Source: Brachypodius melanocephalos (lineage: Eukaryota > Chordata > Aves > Passeriformes > Pycnonotidae). From it: DNA of 64,000 nucleotides. Position numbers and translations under genes: made by a program. How positions within the stretch are numbered: the stretch's first letter is position 1; every line of letters starts with the position of its first letter. This document shows, piece by piece, positions 38,601-50,250 of this stretch. The stretch lies in the NCBI GenBank assembly GCA_013398615.1, contig VZSR01001755.1, forward strand, positions 172,984-236,983, given 5' to 3'. The notes under the pieces are model-generated. The model was not told where the DNA came from and searched no databases. It was given only the letters and a program-made list of their open reading frames with translations.

Positions 38601-41600
38601 TCAATAAATGTAAACCAGAAATTCTTCCATTTAAACAGGATCTAATGAGTCTTTTGAAGATTCCACATTAACCTGCTGAGAGTTCCAGATTTCCTTGAAG
38701 AACTTCCACAACAGAAAGCCTCAAAAGCAACAGCAACCCATAAGAAAGAACCTCCTGCATTACAACGAACTGCAGTACAGAAATACTGGAGATCAAGATC
38801 ACCTAGGCTTGACACACACATCTCTAGCAGTAACTTAACTTCAGTCGGGTTTGTGTAAAAAAGAAAGGTGGTGCAACATATCCCAATATCTTCACAGCCT
38901 TAGCAGTTTGTTACAGTTTATGCCCTGAATCAGGAGTGGTACTCCTGGATTAAAAAACAGTAATAAAACTATGGGTTGTCAAATCTGAAAGAGCAATGAA
39001 AATGCAAACATCTCTGTTATAAAGGAGAAATCACAATCAAATAAATGCAAATTCTACAAATCTGAAGGATCTAGTTGGGTCACCATAACAAGTAATTAGT
39101 GGCATGCAGAGATCCATCCAAACAAGTATTTTCTCACTGCACTGCTCACCTGATCTTTGCAAAATGGTTGAGAAGTTCCCACAAGGTCTGTTGGCAGAGG
39201 AATGTGTCTTGCAAACGGGAGCCGTCGTCTAGCTGTAATGCTATCCGAACCTGTAACAACACCACAATGAATTAATCTGAAAATTGAATGAAAGCTTATT
39301 TTTCTTCACAACTTTTTAAAATATTTCAATGCTTCTTGTTCGTCTGTGCAGGCATTCTGGCCTGAATTCCTGTTTGTTGGGATGAATAGCTCCTGAGCAT
39401 GGGGGAGGCCATCCTGGAATACTAACCAGCTTTCATGGGCCCCTCTCCCCTGCCATATCTTGAACTGGAACATATTCAGAGAAAATGCCAGTGCAACATC
39501 CCAAACAATGTGCCATCGTGAGCAATGGAGGTGTTCTGTTTTATACCAGATGAAACTTTACAGTAAGAGTTTTCACAGCTAAATAAAACAAATTCCAATA
39601 ACCCAGACATGACTGATGCAGCTGCATCATCTAAAACACTAACACAGAGCTCTGTCGACTTCAGCATCATTTTGCAGAACAACTTCCCTGGGACAAAACA
39701 GTTTACTTGCATATCCACACACAGAAACAATGAGCACAGTTCCCATCTATCCTAATGAACCAACCCAAAGAAACTACATCTGTACTTTGTAACTCACTAA
39801 TGCTTCCTAATCATCGCATTTTGACATACAATTTAAGAGTGAAGTAACAAAAAATCTCAACAATAATTCTGGTCATTAAATTACCAAGTTCTTGAACACC
39901 TGCAGAAAAAGGCAAGGGCCAGCTAGCAGCCGATGTTAACAGGTCCTTTCCAAGCATCCACATCCATTATCAGGTGCCACAGACTTTAGAGAATTGCTTC
40001 CCTACCTCTCCCCAACAATCAAACAATCAATCCAAAGTATTTCTAAAGTGAACATATGCTGGGGTCGGTCCTGAAGAAATTCAAACTCCTGATTGTCCCA
40101 AAGGAAAAGTTTAGCAGCTAACCAAGAGATAGAGAATGGCAGAGCACTTCAGGTGTTATTTTTACCTTTTAGAGAATATTCAGCCTTTCTCAGAATGTCT
40201 AACTCTTAAGTTTCCCCAATTAGCTCACCTGTCTAAAGAAAAATCAAAGAAAGCCCTGTAGCCCCCAGATAGAACCTGGTTTCTCCAGTCAACTTTAGTT
40301 TGCAGAAGTCCACAAAAACAGGCCTTATTCCAGAGCCTGAGAAGGACATTAGCCCAAGACAGCCCAAGCTGTTTTCTTTCATTCTGTGTTTTCATGTGTC
40401 CCTACTAACACTCTCAGTGCAGCCTCTCACTGAGTGCAAGGTCAGTGTGCAAGCATGAGGGCAGGGGCTACAGAGAAATAGGAAAGAACATCACATGTTC
40501 CAGCAATCCACTGTGATTTTCACAGAGGAATATGTTTGTCATCTGCCTTGGCTCCCACCAGTCCTCACAGGACTGCAAATGCTGATCTGCTGGAGACAGG
40601 AATTTTTCTACATAAAGGAAACAGTGGCATCATTAATAATGAGCCGACAGTACAATGTCGTTTCATCCCACCACTAACACAACCTCCTGGTTTCTCCTAC
40701 ATAGGAGACAAGCCTTAGATTATTCTCAGTTACAGCAGAGTGATGACAGCTGACATCACCATTCTGTAAGAATCCAGCCCAGAAATTCAGACTACCAGTT
40801 GCATCAGTTTTTGGGCAACAGTTCAAAGCTAAACATGTCACGAAAGTCCTATTCGGTCCATTAGAAAAGGCTCTTCGAAAACCCCAGGGGCTACATACAA
40901 TAATAGAGACCAGTGCCAATTATCGTCTAAGTTTACAAACATTTAAACAAGAGGCTGACAACTTTAACACCAGAGCTGTACTGATGGTGCTCCTGCGTCA
41001 CCTGCCATCACAAAGGGAATTTGTTCCATTTTTCACTAAAGAATTGTCTTACAGGAAACAATGTTTTCCACATGCAAAGGCAAGTCCAAAAGCCTTCTAT
41101 TTTTAAAACATCAGATTTGCTGAACAAACTCACGATTTATTAAAACCTGTATTCTGTCTCTAGGGTAACTGCTGTCACTACAGGAAAGCACACCTATTTC
41201 CACACACATAATCTTAATAGAACATACAATAACAAAAGACACAGAATCAAATTCTTCCCAACATTACCGCAGCTAGCCAGCACAACTGACTCTGCATCTC
41301 AACTGCCACTACGTCCCAGTCATAGTCACCTGCTGTTATAAAATTCCCTATTTTTTAACACATACTCCCTGTGGCAGGGAACCCTCTTTAGCCCGTTCTG
41401 TACAAAGTCTTTTCTTACACTGTTAAATTCTCCCAAGTAAAATCTGCTCAAGTTTGTGGTGCAGGGACTCTGTTCAGACTCCACTCTTCACATGCACATT
41501 TGCTGCATTTTCTCTCCTTCATGACACAGCAACCAGCACTCCCAGGGAAGCCTCACTTCTGTAGATCATTCTGCTGAACTGCAACTAAACAGTAACAACT

Positions 41601-43922
41601 TGTACTTCTATTAGCTCTTTAGTGATCTAAAGTAACGATTCCACACTATAATCCCTCTCCTAACAGTGAACAGTCCTTCTTGCCCATTCTCCCAATATAA
41701 CTTTAGGGGAAAAAAAATAAAATCATTGCTTTCCTTCAGTACCTCCCAAACTGGATGGAAATGTCAGATAGTCATCACTACACCATTTCAAGAGAAATAC
41801 TTTTCTCTGGAAGATAAACTCCATTCCACCACAACATTTCACTGAAAATTCTAAGCAGATGCTACTGGTTTCTGGTATTTTTTTAAGTAAAGACGTCATT
41901 TGAAGCACAAATGTCTTTCTAGCCCCGAAGCAGAAAAAAAGACACCAGTGCCAAAACAAAGAACATGGAGGTTTTCCAGACAAAAATATTAACATCGGGG
42001 ACCCCCAAAACTATGTTACACAGTGAACTGAAGCAGAAACGCCAAAGCCTTCTCATACCACAAAGTTCATTTTTCAATGTACCAGTTTGTCTCTGTGACA
42101 GCTAGAGCAACTGCCTTTAACAAACACCACTAACACTGCTTGGCTGACAGACATTAAGAGATCAGCACCAACAGACCTGAAACTTACAATGAAAATTGAG
42201 ACATTTCCTATGAGGAAGTTAACAAACAGGAAGATGACTGCTAGTGATGGACAAATTTCCATTCCCAGGCTACTTAAGTAAGACTATACATCATTTTTAC
42301 AACATGAAGAGTTCACTCTCAGTAACACCTATTCATCGCTTGCAAAGTTAGGCCTATGGCTTAACAGGGCTATGTATTGAAGGTTCTTACACTCTTAAAA
42401 GTGGCCATAATTTCTAGAAAAAACAGCATCCATAAGCCCTTTGCAAATAATACTAAACAGGGACATTTGGCCACTGATGAACACAGAACACGTCACAAAA
42501 GACTCTAAAGCTGTGTAAACACACCATGAACACCAATGCTGGGAAAGGAGCAAAAGAGGATTCTGTAAGAATCCAAGATTTAGTCAAAATCCAGAGCTGG
42601 ACAACAGCAACTGAAACAGAAATTAGGAAAGGGAACTGAATTAGTCACTGATGTTTAACTTAGCTATCCACGACTACTACTAGTTTTTCAGCTCCTCAAA
42701 CCATCCCACCCTCCTCCACCACAGCTGCTACCCCACCTTCATACACACTAAAGACTTTCAGTTACTTAATTACCATTTTCGACTGCATTGCAACCATTCA
42801 GCTGGTCTCTCGCATAGGCATTGGCCATGTCTGCCTGTGCTCTTGATCATTAGATCTGATGGGATCACATCAGCACAACTGGTAACTGAACAAATCAGGT
42901 CCCATTGCGTAAACGAACATACCGTGGTTCCAGCATCTGCTCTGTTAGAGACTGGCACCATCTCCAGTTTGGCATTGTTGGGCAGCCTAGCAAATCTCCA
43001 CTGCAAAGACAGGTCCAAAACATTCCTCTGAAACCTGAAGGAAAACAGAACCTATGAGCAATACAAAGTCCAGGTATTGCACAAGAGAATTCCCAGGAGG
43101 CTGACTAGAAGCCATAGAACATGATTCAATAATGAACAATTGATGATTATAGAAGCATCATCAACAAAGGCTGATCTGCACACCAAAACAGCTGCAGTTT
43201 GTAGATGTTGAAGAGAAGATACCTAAAACTATGTACTTCCTTTAAAGGTTTTCAAAAGATAAGCAACAACCAACTACATAACCAAGCTACAATACCAATA
43301 CACTTTTTTTTTTTTTTTTTTTTTTTTTTAGTGCTACTCAGACAAATGAGTTCTCAATTAAGACACCATAAAAGCAGAGGGTCAAAGCCCCAGGTAAGAG
43401 GAGAGACGGGCGTTGCTCGTCTGTGGCCTGGATGAGGTGCATGCGTGGGTGTCCCGTGGCAGCGGCATGGGGCCTCGCCCTCCGTCCCAGCAGCGAAAGG
43501 AACGTGGCACAGGGACATCGGGACGAACCGGCCTGAACAGAGCTCACTGTGTGCCCCGGCCCCTCGCACTCCCACCGCCCGCCGCGGGCTCGGCCGGGCT
43601 CTGGACACTCCGCGGAGGGGGCGCGGGCTCCAGCAGCGCCAGGCCCGGTGCGGAGAACGGCCCCGGGCCCACGGCGACACTCACTTCAGGCCGTACTCGC
43701 CAGGGCTGCCACCCTGCTTCCTGCAGACCTCCTCGAGGACCTGCGGAAAGAAGAGAGGCGTCACGGCCGGCCTGCGGCCCTGCCACCGTCCTCCCCTCAG
43801 CCCCCTCGCCGCCGCGGACCCACCTGGAGCAGGACCGTGCCGGGCCCCACCCGCACCGTGACCCGCCGCCCGCTGGGCGCCAACACCGACACCGCGGCGC
43901 CGCCCCCGCCCGCCGCCGCCAT
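10566..43922 (-). CDS. ASPSCR1: ASPSCR1 (TUG/UBXD9), UBX-domain vesicle tether, complete
   Basis: TUG holds glucose-transporter storage vesicles and binds p97/VCP through its UBX region. Sixteen coding exons on the minus strand: 43922-43824, 43740-43685, 43034-42923, 39250-39150, 33461-33404, 32599-32526, 31746-31329, 26818-26679, 25300-25219, 24396-24330, 23537-23475, 23183-23131, 13258-13207, 12493-12424, 12096-11921 and 10579-10566. They sum to 1635 nt, that is 544 residues plus TGA (human 553). The start MAAAGGGGAAVSVLAPSGRR follows a GC-rich leader. The N-terminal ubiquitin-like domain (about residues 10-85) includes LDLSLQWRFARLPNNAKLEM. A diglycine in LGLIGGNAIVR (residues 161-162) matches the TUG cleavage site. 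Exon 7 is a long low-order linker. Residues about 375-455 are the UBX domain (VRFPDRHVLQGFF, KDFVRSHL). The C terminus has KIPKWLKLP. All introns are GT-AG except intron 8, which is GC-AG. Confidence 0.96.
11199..11253. repeat. Homopyrimidine-rich tract in the last ASPSCR1 intron
   Basis: The plus strand is nearly all C and T for about 45-50 bases (runs of T, then C, then CT). On the ASPSCR1 sense strand it is purine-rich, so it is not the splice acceptor tract. It is simple low-complexity DNA. Confidence 0.7.
13760..14030 (-). mobile_element. CR1 LINE 3'-end fragment
   Basis: Read on the minus strand, this stretch carries two diagnostic avian CR1 pieces in the correct order: GTTGTTCAGCCTGG, then GTGCCTTGTGAAAGGACAAG followed by AGGAAATGGACACAAATTAC. 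It is a 5'-truncated copy lacking any reverse-transcriptase coding region. A T-rich stretch abuts its low-coordinate end (13684-13755). CR1 is the dominant retrotransposon of birds and is also common in reptiles. The edges are approximate. Confidence 0.85.
16968..17070 (-). mobile_element. MIR-like ancient SINE remnant
   Basis: The plus strand reads ACAGATGAAAAGCTGAGACC, then GAGAGAACTTTCTCAAGGTCACACAGG in consecutive parts. This matches the reverse complement of the MIR core (cagatgaggaaactgaggc ... caaggtcacacag). It is diverged and partial. The call is by eye. Confidence 0.6.
19332..19736 (-). other. Unidentified 134-codon ORF inside ASPSCR1 intron 12
   Basis: An uninterrupted minus-strand frame starts at ATG 19736, directly preceded by in-frame TGA and TAA, and ends at a TGA. 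The predicted product begins MDGVRGSNVSMFEHSDIYKL and has a balanced globular composition (for example TFMLLAKPGKKTNVVDLF), unlike the Ser/Cys/His-rich chance frames around it. It is in the same orientation as ASPSCR1. I do not recognise the family. It could be an intronic retrocopy, part of an overlapping gene, or chance. No poly(A) tail or clear duplication is visible next to it. Confidence 0.25.
20880..21340. mobile_element. Possible old CR1/L3-type LINE remnant
   Basis: The stretch contains a pattern like TGTCCAAATTTCTCTCAAAT followed by CACCCTGTGACAAGGAATTC, resembling the familiar L3/CR1 segment 'cctgtggcagtgagttccac'. Further on it has a motif about contrasting antibody-like text, namely TTCCCCTTCTCTGCACCTTC, typical of the same families. 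Divergence is high, and the family and limits are uncertain. Confidence 0.4.
25467..25525. repeat. (TA)n microsatellite with interruptions
   Basis: An interrupted TA/TATACAC dinucleotide tract in ASPSCR1 intron 8, about 170 bp upstream (sense direction) of the exon at 25300-25219. Confidence 0.9.
26819..31328 (-). other. ASPSCR1 intron 7 (4.5 kb), contents
   Basis: Intron between the long linker exon and the exon at 26818-26679. It is unique sequence with no supported gene or clear repeat. Overlapping plus-strand open frames at 29445-30011 look like chance frames, rich in Ser, Cys and Trp without a recognisable domain. Confidence 0.7.
33462..39149 (-). other. ASPSCR1 intron 4 (5.7 kb), contents
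   Basis: Contains a G-rich tract (34999-35024) and an (AT)n microsatellite (35611-35664). No gene, RNA gene or confident interspersed element was seen. Confidence 0.75.
35611..35664. repeat. (AT)n microsatellite
   Basis: Fifty-four bases of AT dinucleotide with a single ATACAT interruption, in ASPSCR1 intron 4. It is the purest dinucleotide repeat in the window and likely length-polymorphic. Confidence 0.95.
39251..42922 (-). other. ASPSCR1 intron 3 (3.7 kb), contents
   Basis: AT-rich unique sequence with no supported gene. The phrase CTCCCTGTGGCAGGGAACCC near 41366 faintly recalls CR1/L3 remnants but is too short to call. Confidence 0.65.
43303..43329. repeat. poly(T)27 homopolymer in ASPSCR1 intron 2
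   Basis: Twenty-seven consecutive T on the plus strand (poly(A) on the ASPSCR1 sense strand), about 270 bp downstream of the exon 3 acceptor in plus coordinates. It may be the tail of a plus-unrelated retrocopy, but no body is recognisable. Confidence 0.9.
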
Positions 43923-44560
43923 CTTCCCCTGCCGTGCCAGCCCCGCGCGGCCGGGGCGGAGTCGGCCCGGGGCCGGCCTGCTACGGGCCCTCCCCGGCCG
44001 CACCAGAACCGAGCAGGACGGGGGCGCTGGGCTGGCCCTGCCCGGCCCGGCCCGGCTCGGCGGCTGCGGAAGCGAGCCGTGGCGGACGAGTCCCGGCCTG
44101 GCGGAGCCGGCCTGCGGCGGGACGGGCAGGCGGCTCTGAGGCCGGGGTGGAGCGGCTCGCCCGCGGCGGGCGGCGAGCGCAGCTGCCTGGGCGCAGGGGG
44201 GCTGGCGGCAGCGGCAGCAGCCCTTGGCCGGCACAGACGGTGGGCGGCTCGGGCTGCTCCCCCGGCATTGGGCGGGGGCTACCCCCGGCCCTGCCCGCTG
44301 CGCCGGGGTGGGGGCGGCTCCGCAGCCGCCGCCGTCTCGCAGCTCCGCGGGGAGCGGGAGGGGAGCCAGCCACACGTCCCGCTGGGGCTGACGGCACTTG
44401 TGTTGTCCCTCGGGCTTCCAGTGTCGGGATCAGCCGCCTCCTTTAGGGGAATAAAACATTTTCCCGTTGTACCGGGACCCTGCCCGTCAGCGCAGGCGGG
44501 GACCTCGAGCCAAGGGCCGGCCCGCCCGGGGATCCCTAGGCAGCGCTGCTGGCCAGAAAT
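43400..44560. promoter_or_regulatory. CpG island at the ASPSCR1 5' end
   Basis: Very GC- and CpG-rich from about 43400 to 44560. It covers ASPSCR1 exons 1 and 2 (start codon 43922) and about 640 bp upstream. No TATA box is evident, consistent with a housekeeping CpG-island promoter. The long open frames across it on both strands (for example 43413-44567) are an effect of low stop-codon density in GC-rich DNA. Confidence 0.85.
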
Positions 44561-44807
44561 CCCTTGAGCTGAAGGATTCGTGTCTCTCTCCCAAGCAGTG
44601 ATACCGAAAATCCTTGCGCGAACAGGGAAGGTTCTCCTGGGCCAAATAACAGCCCTGGCGAAAGCAGCGTGTCACAGGGGAATGGGGAACATCCTGCCGC
44701 CTTCCCAGCGCCCACGGGAGTGTCCGGGCAGTGTCACAATCGAGGCGCCGCTGGTCAGACAAAGCGCAGCATCCTGCTGCCCCTGAAAGTCATTTCCTCT
44801 GGAGGGG

Positions 44808-44855
44808 AAAAACAAACAAACAAACAAACAAAACAAAAAAAAAAAAAACAAAAAC
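44808..44855. repeat. (AAAC)n / poly(A) simple repeat
   Basis: Five CAAA units followed by an A-rich run on the plus strand, immediately beyond the ASPSCR1 CpG island. Confidence 0.9.
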
Positions 44856-45978
44856 ACCAAAAAAGTTGATTTGGAACATCGTGGTCAGCACTGCAAACTC
44901 AGATGGTCAGGAGAGATGGCTGCAGCCAAGGAACCGAAATTATCATACATTTCACAACACACAATTTCCCAGAGACTTTATTTCATTTATGGGTTTCCCT
45001 TTCAGTCTCAGCATGCCCTCCGCATCAAAGGCGCTCTCAGATTCGATGACAGTCTGTTTAGTTTGCTATCATAAAAACAAAACAACTCACCAAAAAAAAC
45101 CCTAAAAACTTTTCGTTTGAGTAACCACTGGAATTTATTTAGCCTAAGTTGTAACAACATGCCAAATACTTTCTCTTTTCTCCACTTCTTCTATATTTAT
45201 CCTATATGTTAAGCTTAAGTCTCCATCTCTATCCCCAGCACCCACAAAAATGTCTGGTTTGCTTGGCTTATAGAGGAAAAAGATCCTCTCAAGGAAAGAC
45301 ACTATCATAAAAGATAACGCTTGTGTTTACCACATCAGCAGTGTCAGAGAAGGGAGAAAAATGGGAATTTTAATGATGGGGAGATTTTTCCCTGGCTTAT
45401 GCATGTGGATGTCTAAATCTGCCCAATACCATAACTGTTCAGTGAGATGGAGAAACAGTAATAAAGGATGTCCAGGTGCAAAATGTTTAAAATAATGCTT
45501 TAAAATATCTTCACATTTTGTTCATTCCATTGGGCAATATCATTGCCATCACATCTATAGAGCTACAGTGTTCAGGATATATAGTTTTCTACCTTTGCAA
45601 TTGCCTTTTGCTGTAAATATACATGAAGAGGTGTGAGGACTTAAGGGCAAGATTTTTTGAAAGCTGACACACTTGTCCAGAAAAGGGTGAACAAATATCT
45701 GATATTCAAGTACTTCTTAGTCTTTAAAACCAGGAGAGATCCAAAGCTCTGCAACTATCTCACACATAGTGAAGATATCCCATTCTTCCACTAATCAATA
45801 CTTTTGCTGGAGGAGAAGAAGCAATTAAGATGACTTTATTAACTGCAGTGACTATCCCCCGGCTCAGGCAGAGCAGCCATTCCAGTTTGAAAGACACATT
45901 TTGGGTTTCATAGCCCAAAACACTGGTCTCATTTCTGGATGGGTGTAGATGCTATCTGAGGTCTGAAACAGGCAGCTG

Positions 45979-46078
45979 GTTTTTTGGTTGTTGTTGTTGT
46001 TGGTTGGTTGGTTGTGTGGTTTTTTGTTTGTTTTGTTTTGTTTTGTTTTGTTTTTTGTTTTGTTTTGTTTTGTTTTCT
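45979..46078. repeat. GT-rich simple repeat, (GTT)n, (GGTT)n then (TTTTG)n
   Basis: A 100-bp compound microsatellite: T-run, GTT units, GGTT units, then about nine TTTTG or TTTG units. Confidence 0.95.
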
Positions 46079-48576
46079 GGAAGTGACATATCCCTTAAAG
46101 AAATGCTGCTCCTGTTAAAAAGGCACCAACGTAATTTGACCTGAACATTTCCACGCTGTGGGATTAGAGGTGATTCTCTTTATTAATAGTATGTCATAAT
46201 CACAGAGTTGCATGGAGGTGAAGGGTCACGTTTCATACCCAGAGCCACTTCCCAAATATTTATCTGAAATTAGAAGCATTGAGAGAGAAATGGGTGAGGT
46301 GACTACAATCTGGAGTGCATTAAATTGCCACAAAGAAAGAGGGACCCATTTGGGAATGGCTGAAAACACCCTTAATATCTGATTTCTGGCACTGTCAGGC
46401 TGGAGGACGCCTGTAAATCTACCAGGTGAGCCCCAGCCAAACATCCTCCAAATACTTGTCTGAACTTGCATTTCTTTGGTAATTACAGTGAACACACTGC
46501 AGAATGACCTTTCCTAATCCCTCCTTTCAGGCAGCTGGTGCTTTGCATTCAATACATAGCCCTGGCACTGTCTGCATCTGCGTTGTCAAAGGCATACAGA
46601 GAGTAACGCATATTGGCTTCTTTATAAAGCAGCAAAATCTCACCTGCTTTTATTTTTTATTTCTTCTTTCAAAATGAATAGGAAATCAGCTGTGAACATC
46701 TAGAAATATGTAGTAACAAGCTCCAAAACATGATGCAGAACAAGCTGCTTATTACAGTAACAATAATTCTGGAGTGTTTCTTGCTGCCTGTACCAACATT
46801 GCTGACCACAGAATGTCCTGGGGATGTTCAAGCGATGGTTCCTACCAGAGCATCACCCAGCCCATCACAAGTGTACCCAGGGTTTGAGAGGGCTCTACTG
46901 CTCTCCTGGAGTTCTTTACAACCCCTGGCCTCAGGGTCAGAGGAGGCAGTACAGCATGACTGTGTGAAAGTAGGATTCTGTTGGTGGAGCTTACACAGGA
47001 CCCAGGTGTAACCTTCTTGGTTCCTGGGTTTCCTTGGGAAATATCTAAAGGGCAAGTGCTGGGGGGGGGCTGCCTTAATCCTGGAAGGGTATGAGGGAAT
47101 TCAGAACTGTCTCATAAGCTTTTGTACAGCATAGTCCAATATACTGAACATATAGGGACATATCTTGGGAGATAGTGGAACACATTATGCAGGACATTTA
47201 ATTTTCAAGGCTATTAAATGAAAACAGTATCTCCTATGACATTATTCCCAATCATTAAAAGTCTCCTGCTTGCTTCCTATGTGCCTCACTCCTACCAATA
47301 AAAATGCAAAATCTCCCAGGCTTGGAGCAGGACTTCAATTCTTTCAGCTTTCTCTGAGCTTCTTTTTGTACTGAGGCCAATCTATTCAATGTAGGGAGGC
47401 TCTTATTGAAAGATTAAAACTCAGAGAACCTCTTGTGCTGAAGTATTATAAAATTATCTAAAATCCGTGCCACTTTGATGTTAACTCAAGTTCAGTTTGC
47501 CAAGGAGTTGAATGGTACCAGATTCAAATGCTTAGAAATCAGAAAGGCTATTATACCAGACCTACAGCCTTACATTCTTCCTCATAGCCCCTTGCTCAGC
47601 CATGAAAAGTAATACAACATTTTACTGAATTTTGGATGGATAGCAGCAGTGCTCTGAACAAACCCTCCCCTCAGTGACCTGAACCAGAGGTCAGAAAGCT
47701 GAAGAGGGCTCAGTAAGGCCAAGCCAGGTAAAATTTCAATTTCTTTGCTTCACTTCTTAGTACAAAGATCTGCAACTTTAACATGCATTCCTCTCTGCCA
47801 TAAGATGCCTCCCTGGTGCATCATAATCAGTCATCCCTCAATGTGCCAGCTGGTTACCAAGCAAGGCATTACAGAGTGCAGGAACTCAGCCCTCTGTGGA
47901 GAGAAAGAGCAGGGACACCAGGAGGAATGCAAGCCTGGCAACGGGAGGCACAGCAGCCTTGCTGTGAAGGATGGAGCTCAGTAGTCTTACCCCTTCTGGT
48001 TTCTTGCTATACCTAGTGGACTATGAGGTCCTGACGTTGTTTATGCCATCTTTTCCAGGGATCCTGGAGCACTCTGAGGACTCACTGCTTCAGACTTTGC
48101 ACTAACTGACCAGTTTCCAGATGAAGCTCTGCTCGGGCTGACTGACGAGTTCTTTAACTCGTCTCAGTGATCCACTGCTTGGACCTGGCATGGACACTGA
48201 GGAAGGGAGGGCCAGTGTAGAGAAAGATACAATGATGCAGAAATGTGCTGGGACCAAAAACTTGTCAGGGAATGAACACAGTGCACTTGAGGAGATGCAC
48301 AGTCAAATTGAGTAGCATTTCTTGGCTTTAAAGATACTGTTGTCAGTATCAGCATTTAAATAAAACATTTGAGGGTAAAAATCTGAGTGAGAACAGAGCA
48401 AGAACTGAGAGTACATAAGAATAACTGAAAGATAAAAAAACCCAACATGGCAAGCAAACCAAAACCACATGCTACGTGTGTAGGAAACATAGAGCTGAGC
48501 CTACATTCAGAAAGTCCAAACACAGTAAGGTAAAAAATGTAGTTGCAGCAGTTGGACAGTCCTAATTCCAGCTTGA

Positions 48577-48650
48577 CAAAAACAAAACAACAACAACAAC
48601 AAAAAACACAACAACAACAACAACAAAAACCAACAAAAAAAGAAAAAAAA
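48577..48650. repeat. (CAA)n simple repeat
   Basis: A compound CAA and AAAAC tract of about 74 bp, roughly 600 bp upstream of the NOTUM gap. Confidence 0.95.
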
Positions 48651-48799
48651 CCCCTTCCATGTGCTATTTTAAGATTATCCTATTTTCACCTTTTCTGATC
48701 CCAGATAGACTGTATTTCCCAATAAAGACAATCTTCCTGCTCCTTTCTGGAGGGCTGGTGAGGAGCGTGAGTTGTCCTATTTCGTATCTAAATGAATTA

Positions 48800-48806
48800 T
48801 TCAAAG
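48800..48806 (+). promoter_or_regulatory. Candidate TCF/LEF site upstream of NOTUM
   Basis: TTCAAAG fits the TCF/LEF core (A/T)(A/T)CAAAG. It lies about 360 bp upstream of the gap that hides the NOTUM start. NOTUM is a known feedback target of Wnt/beta-catenin signalling, which makes a site here plausible, but a 7-bp match occurs often by chance. Confidence 0.25.
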
Positions 48807-48859
48807 CGTAGCACTCTCTGTTTTTCCTCGGTTTTTAACTCCGAGGTCTGCGATAAGGC

Positions 48860-50250
48860 CATTTCCAGGGAAATCCCTCTCTCAGATGACCGGCACTCTG
48901 GCGACAACACGCCTTTTTCTCCAGGATTTTTCTTGCAATTCCTGGAAACGTCCGAGCCCCGAGGGAGAGCGGCCGGGGTTAACCTCGCGAGCTGCGGAGA
49001 GCAACCGGGCGCAGCCCCTTACGGCGCGGAGACTCCGACCCCGGGAACCCCGGCCGGCGGTCGGGGGCTGCAGGGGGCCGGAACCGCCGCCTCCGGCCTG
49101 CAGGGACTCCGGCACGCCCGGGGCCTCCACGGTCCCTCCTGTTCCCGGCAGCAGCATCCTCCNNNNNNNNNNNNNNNNNNNNNNNNNNNNNNNNNNNNNN
49201 NNNNNNNNNNNNNNNNNNNNNNNNNNNNNNNNNNNNNNNNNNNNNNNNNNNNNNNNNNNNNNACCTCCTGCTGCTCCTGGGGCTGCTGCACGCCGGGCCC
49301 GGCGGCGAGGGCAGGAAGGGCTGGCGGCGGCGAGGCCCGGCGATCCGCGAGCGCGGCGAGGCGGCGGCGGCGGCAGCCGAGAGTTTCCCGCTGGACTTCA
49401 CCGCCGTGGAGGGCAACATGGACAGCTTCATGGCGCAGGTCAAGAGCCTGGCGCAGTCGCTGTACCCCTGCTCGGCCCAGGCGCTGCCGCACGACCTGCG
49501 CCTGCACCTCCTGCACAACGCTTCGGTCACCTGCAACGACGGCAGCCCGGCCGGGTGAGTCCCCGCGCCGCGCCGGCCCCTCCAGGCGCCCCGGGGCTGC
49601 CCCGCGCGGCCGCCGCCGCTCCCCGCGGCCCCGAGGGCTGCGGCGCCACCGCGCGGCGGCGCGCGGCACCGGCGGCGACAGGTGCAGCGAGGGCCGCCCG
49701 CGACGCGACCCGGCCCGGCTGGCACCAGAGCGGTGCGGCCGGGCCCGGCTCCCGCTGAGTCGCTGCCCCTTGTCTGTGCCCGTAGCTACTACCTGAAGGA
49801 GTCCAAAGGCAGTCGGCGGTGGCTGCTGTTCCTGGAAGGTGAGCGCCCGCGCCCCCGATTTCCGCACCGGCGGCCACGAGCGGGACGGCGACCCGAGGCT
49901 GCCCTCGGTGCCCCGGCCCCTGAAGGCCGCCGTCCCTCGCCCGCGAGCCCCCGGCCCTTCGGGGCGGCTGACCCCTGTCCCCTCGCCAGGAGGGTGGTAC
50001 TGCTTCAACAGGGAGAACTGCGACACCCGCTACGACACCATGCGGCGGCTGATGAGCTCCCGGGAGTGGCCAGCGACCCGCGTGGGTGAGTCGCCCCCTC
50101 CACCCCGTGGGGCAGCCCCGAGGGACTGGGGCCGGGCTGAGGTGGCGCCCGCCGTCACCGCCCTGGAAGGGGACTGGTTGCTGCCCCGTGATGATCCCGT
50201 GCCGCGGGGACGGGCAGGCGTTTGGGTGCACAGGTATCGCCGGTAATGAG
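48860..50250. promoter_or_regulatory. CpG island over the NOTUM 5' end
   Basis: Dense CpG sequence from about 48860 to 50250, spanning the upstream region, the gap, NOTUM exons 1-3 and their short introns. The ORFs seen on both strands of this island follow its GC content, except where they coincide with the NOTUM exons. Confidence 0.85.
49163..49262. other. Assembly gap, exactly 100 N
   Basis: A second 100-N placeholder in CpG-island DNA. It removes the NOTUM start codon and about 11 residues of its signal peptide, and probably the transcription start. Confidence 0.97.

Larger units (their letters stand above)
44561..48790. other. Intergenic region between ASPSCR1 and NOTUM (divergent)
   Basis: About 4.2 kb without a supported gene. 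It holds three A/T-rich simple repeats (44808-44855, 45979-46078, 48577-48650) and a G9 run near 47061. Distal regulatory elements of NOTUM could be here, but none is identifiable from sequence alone. Confidence 0.7.

Noticed and set aside
43413..44567. 384-codon plus-strand ORF over the ASPSCR1 promoter, with overlapping frames on both strands
   Set aside because: Arg/Pro/Gly/Ala-rich composition set by the CpG island. It is antisense to true ASPSCR1 exons 1 and 2 and has no domain.
46190..46260. Possible CR1 start-like phrase around 'atcacagagttgcatgg'
   Set aside because: Too short and diverged to separate from chance.
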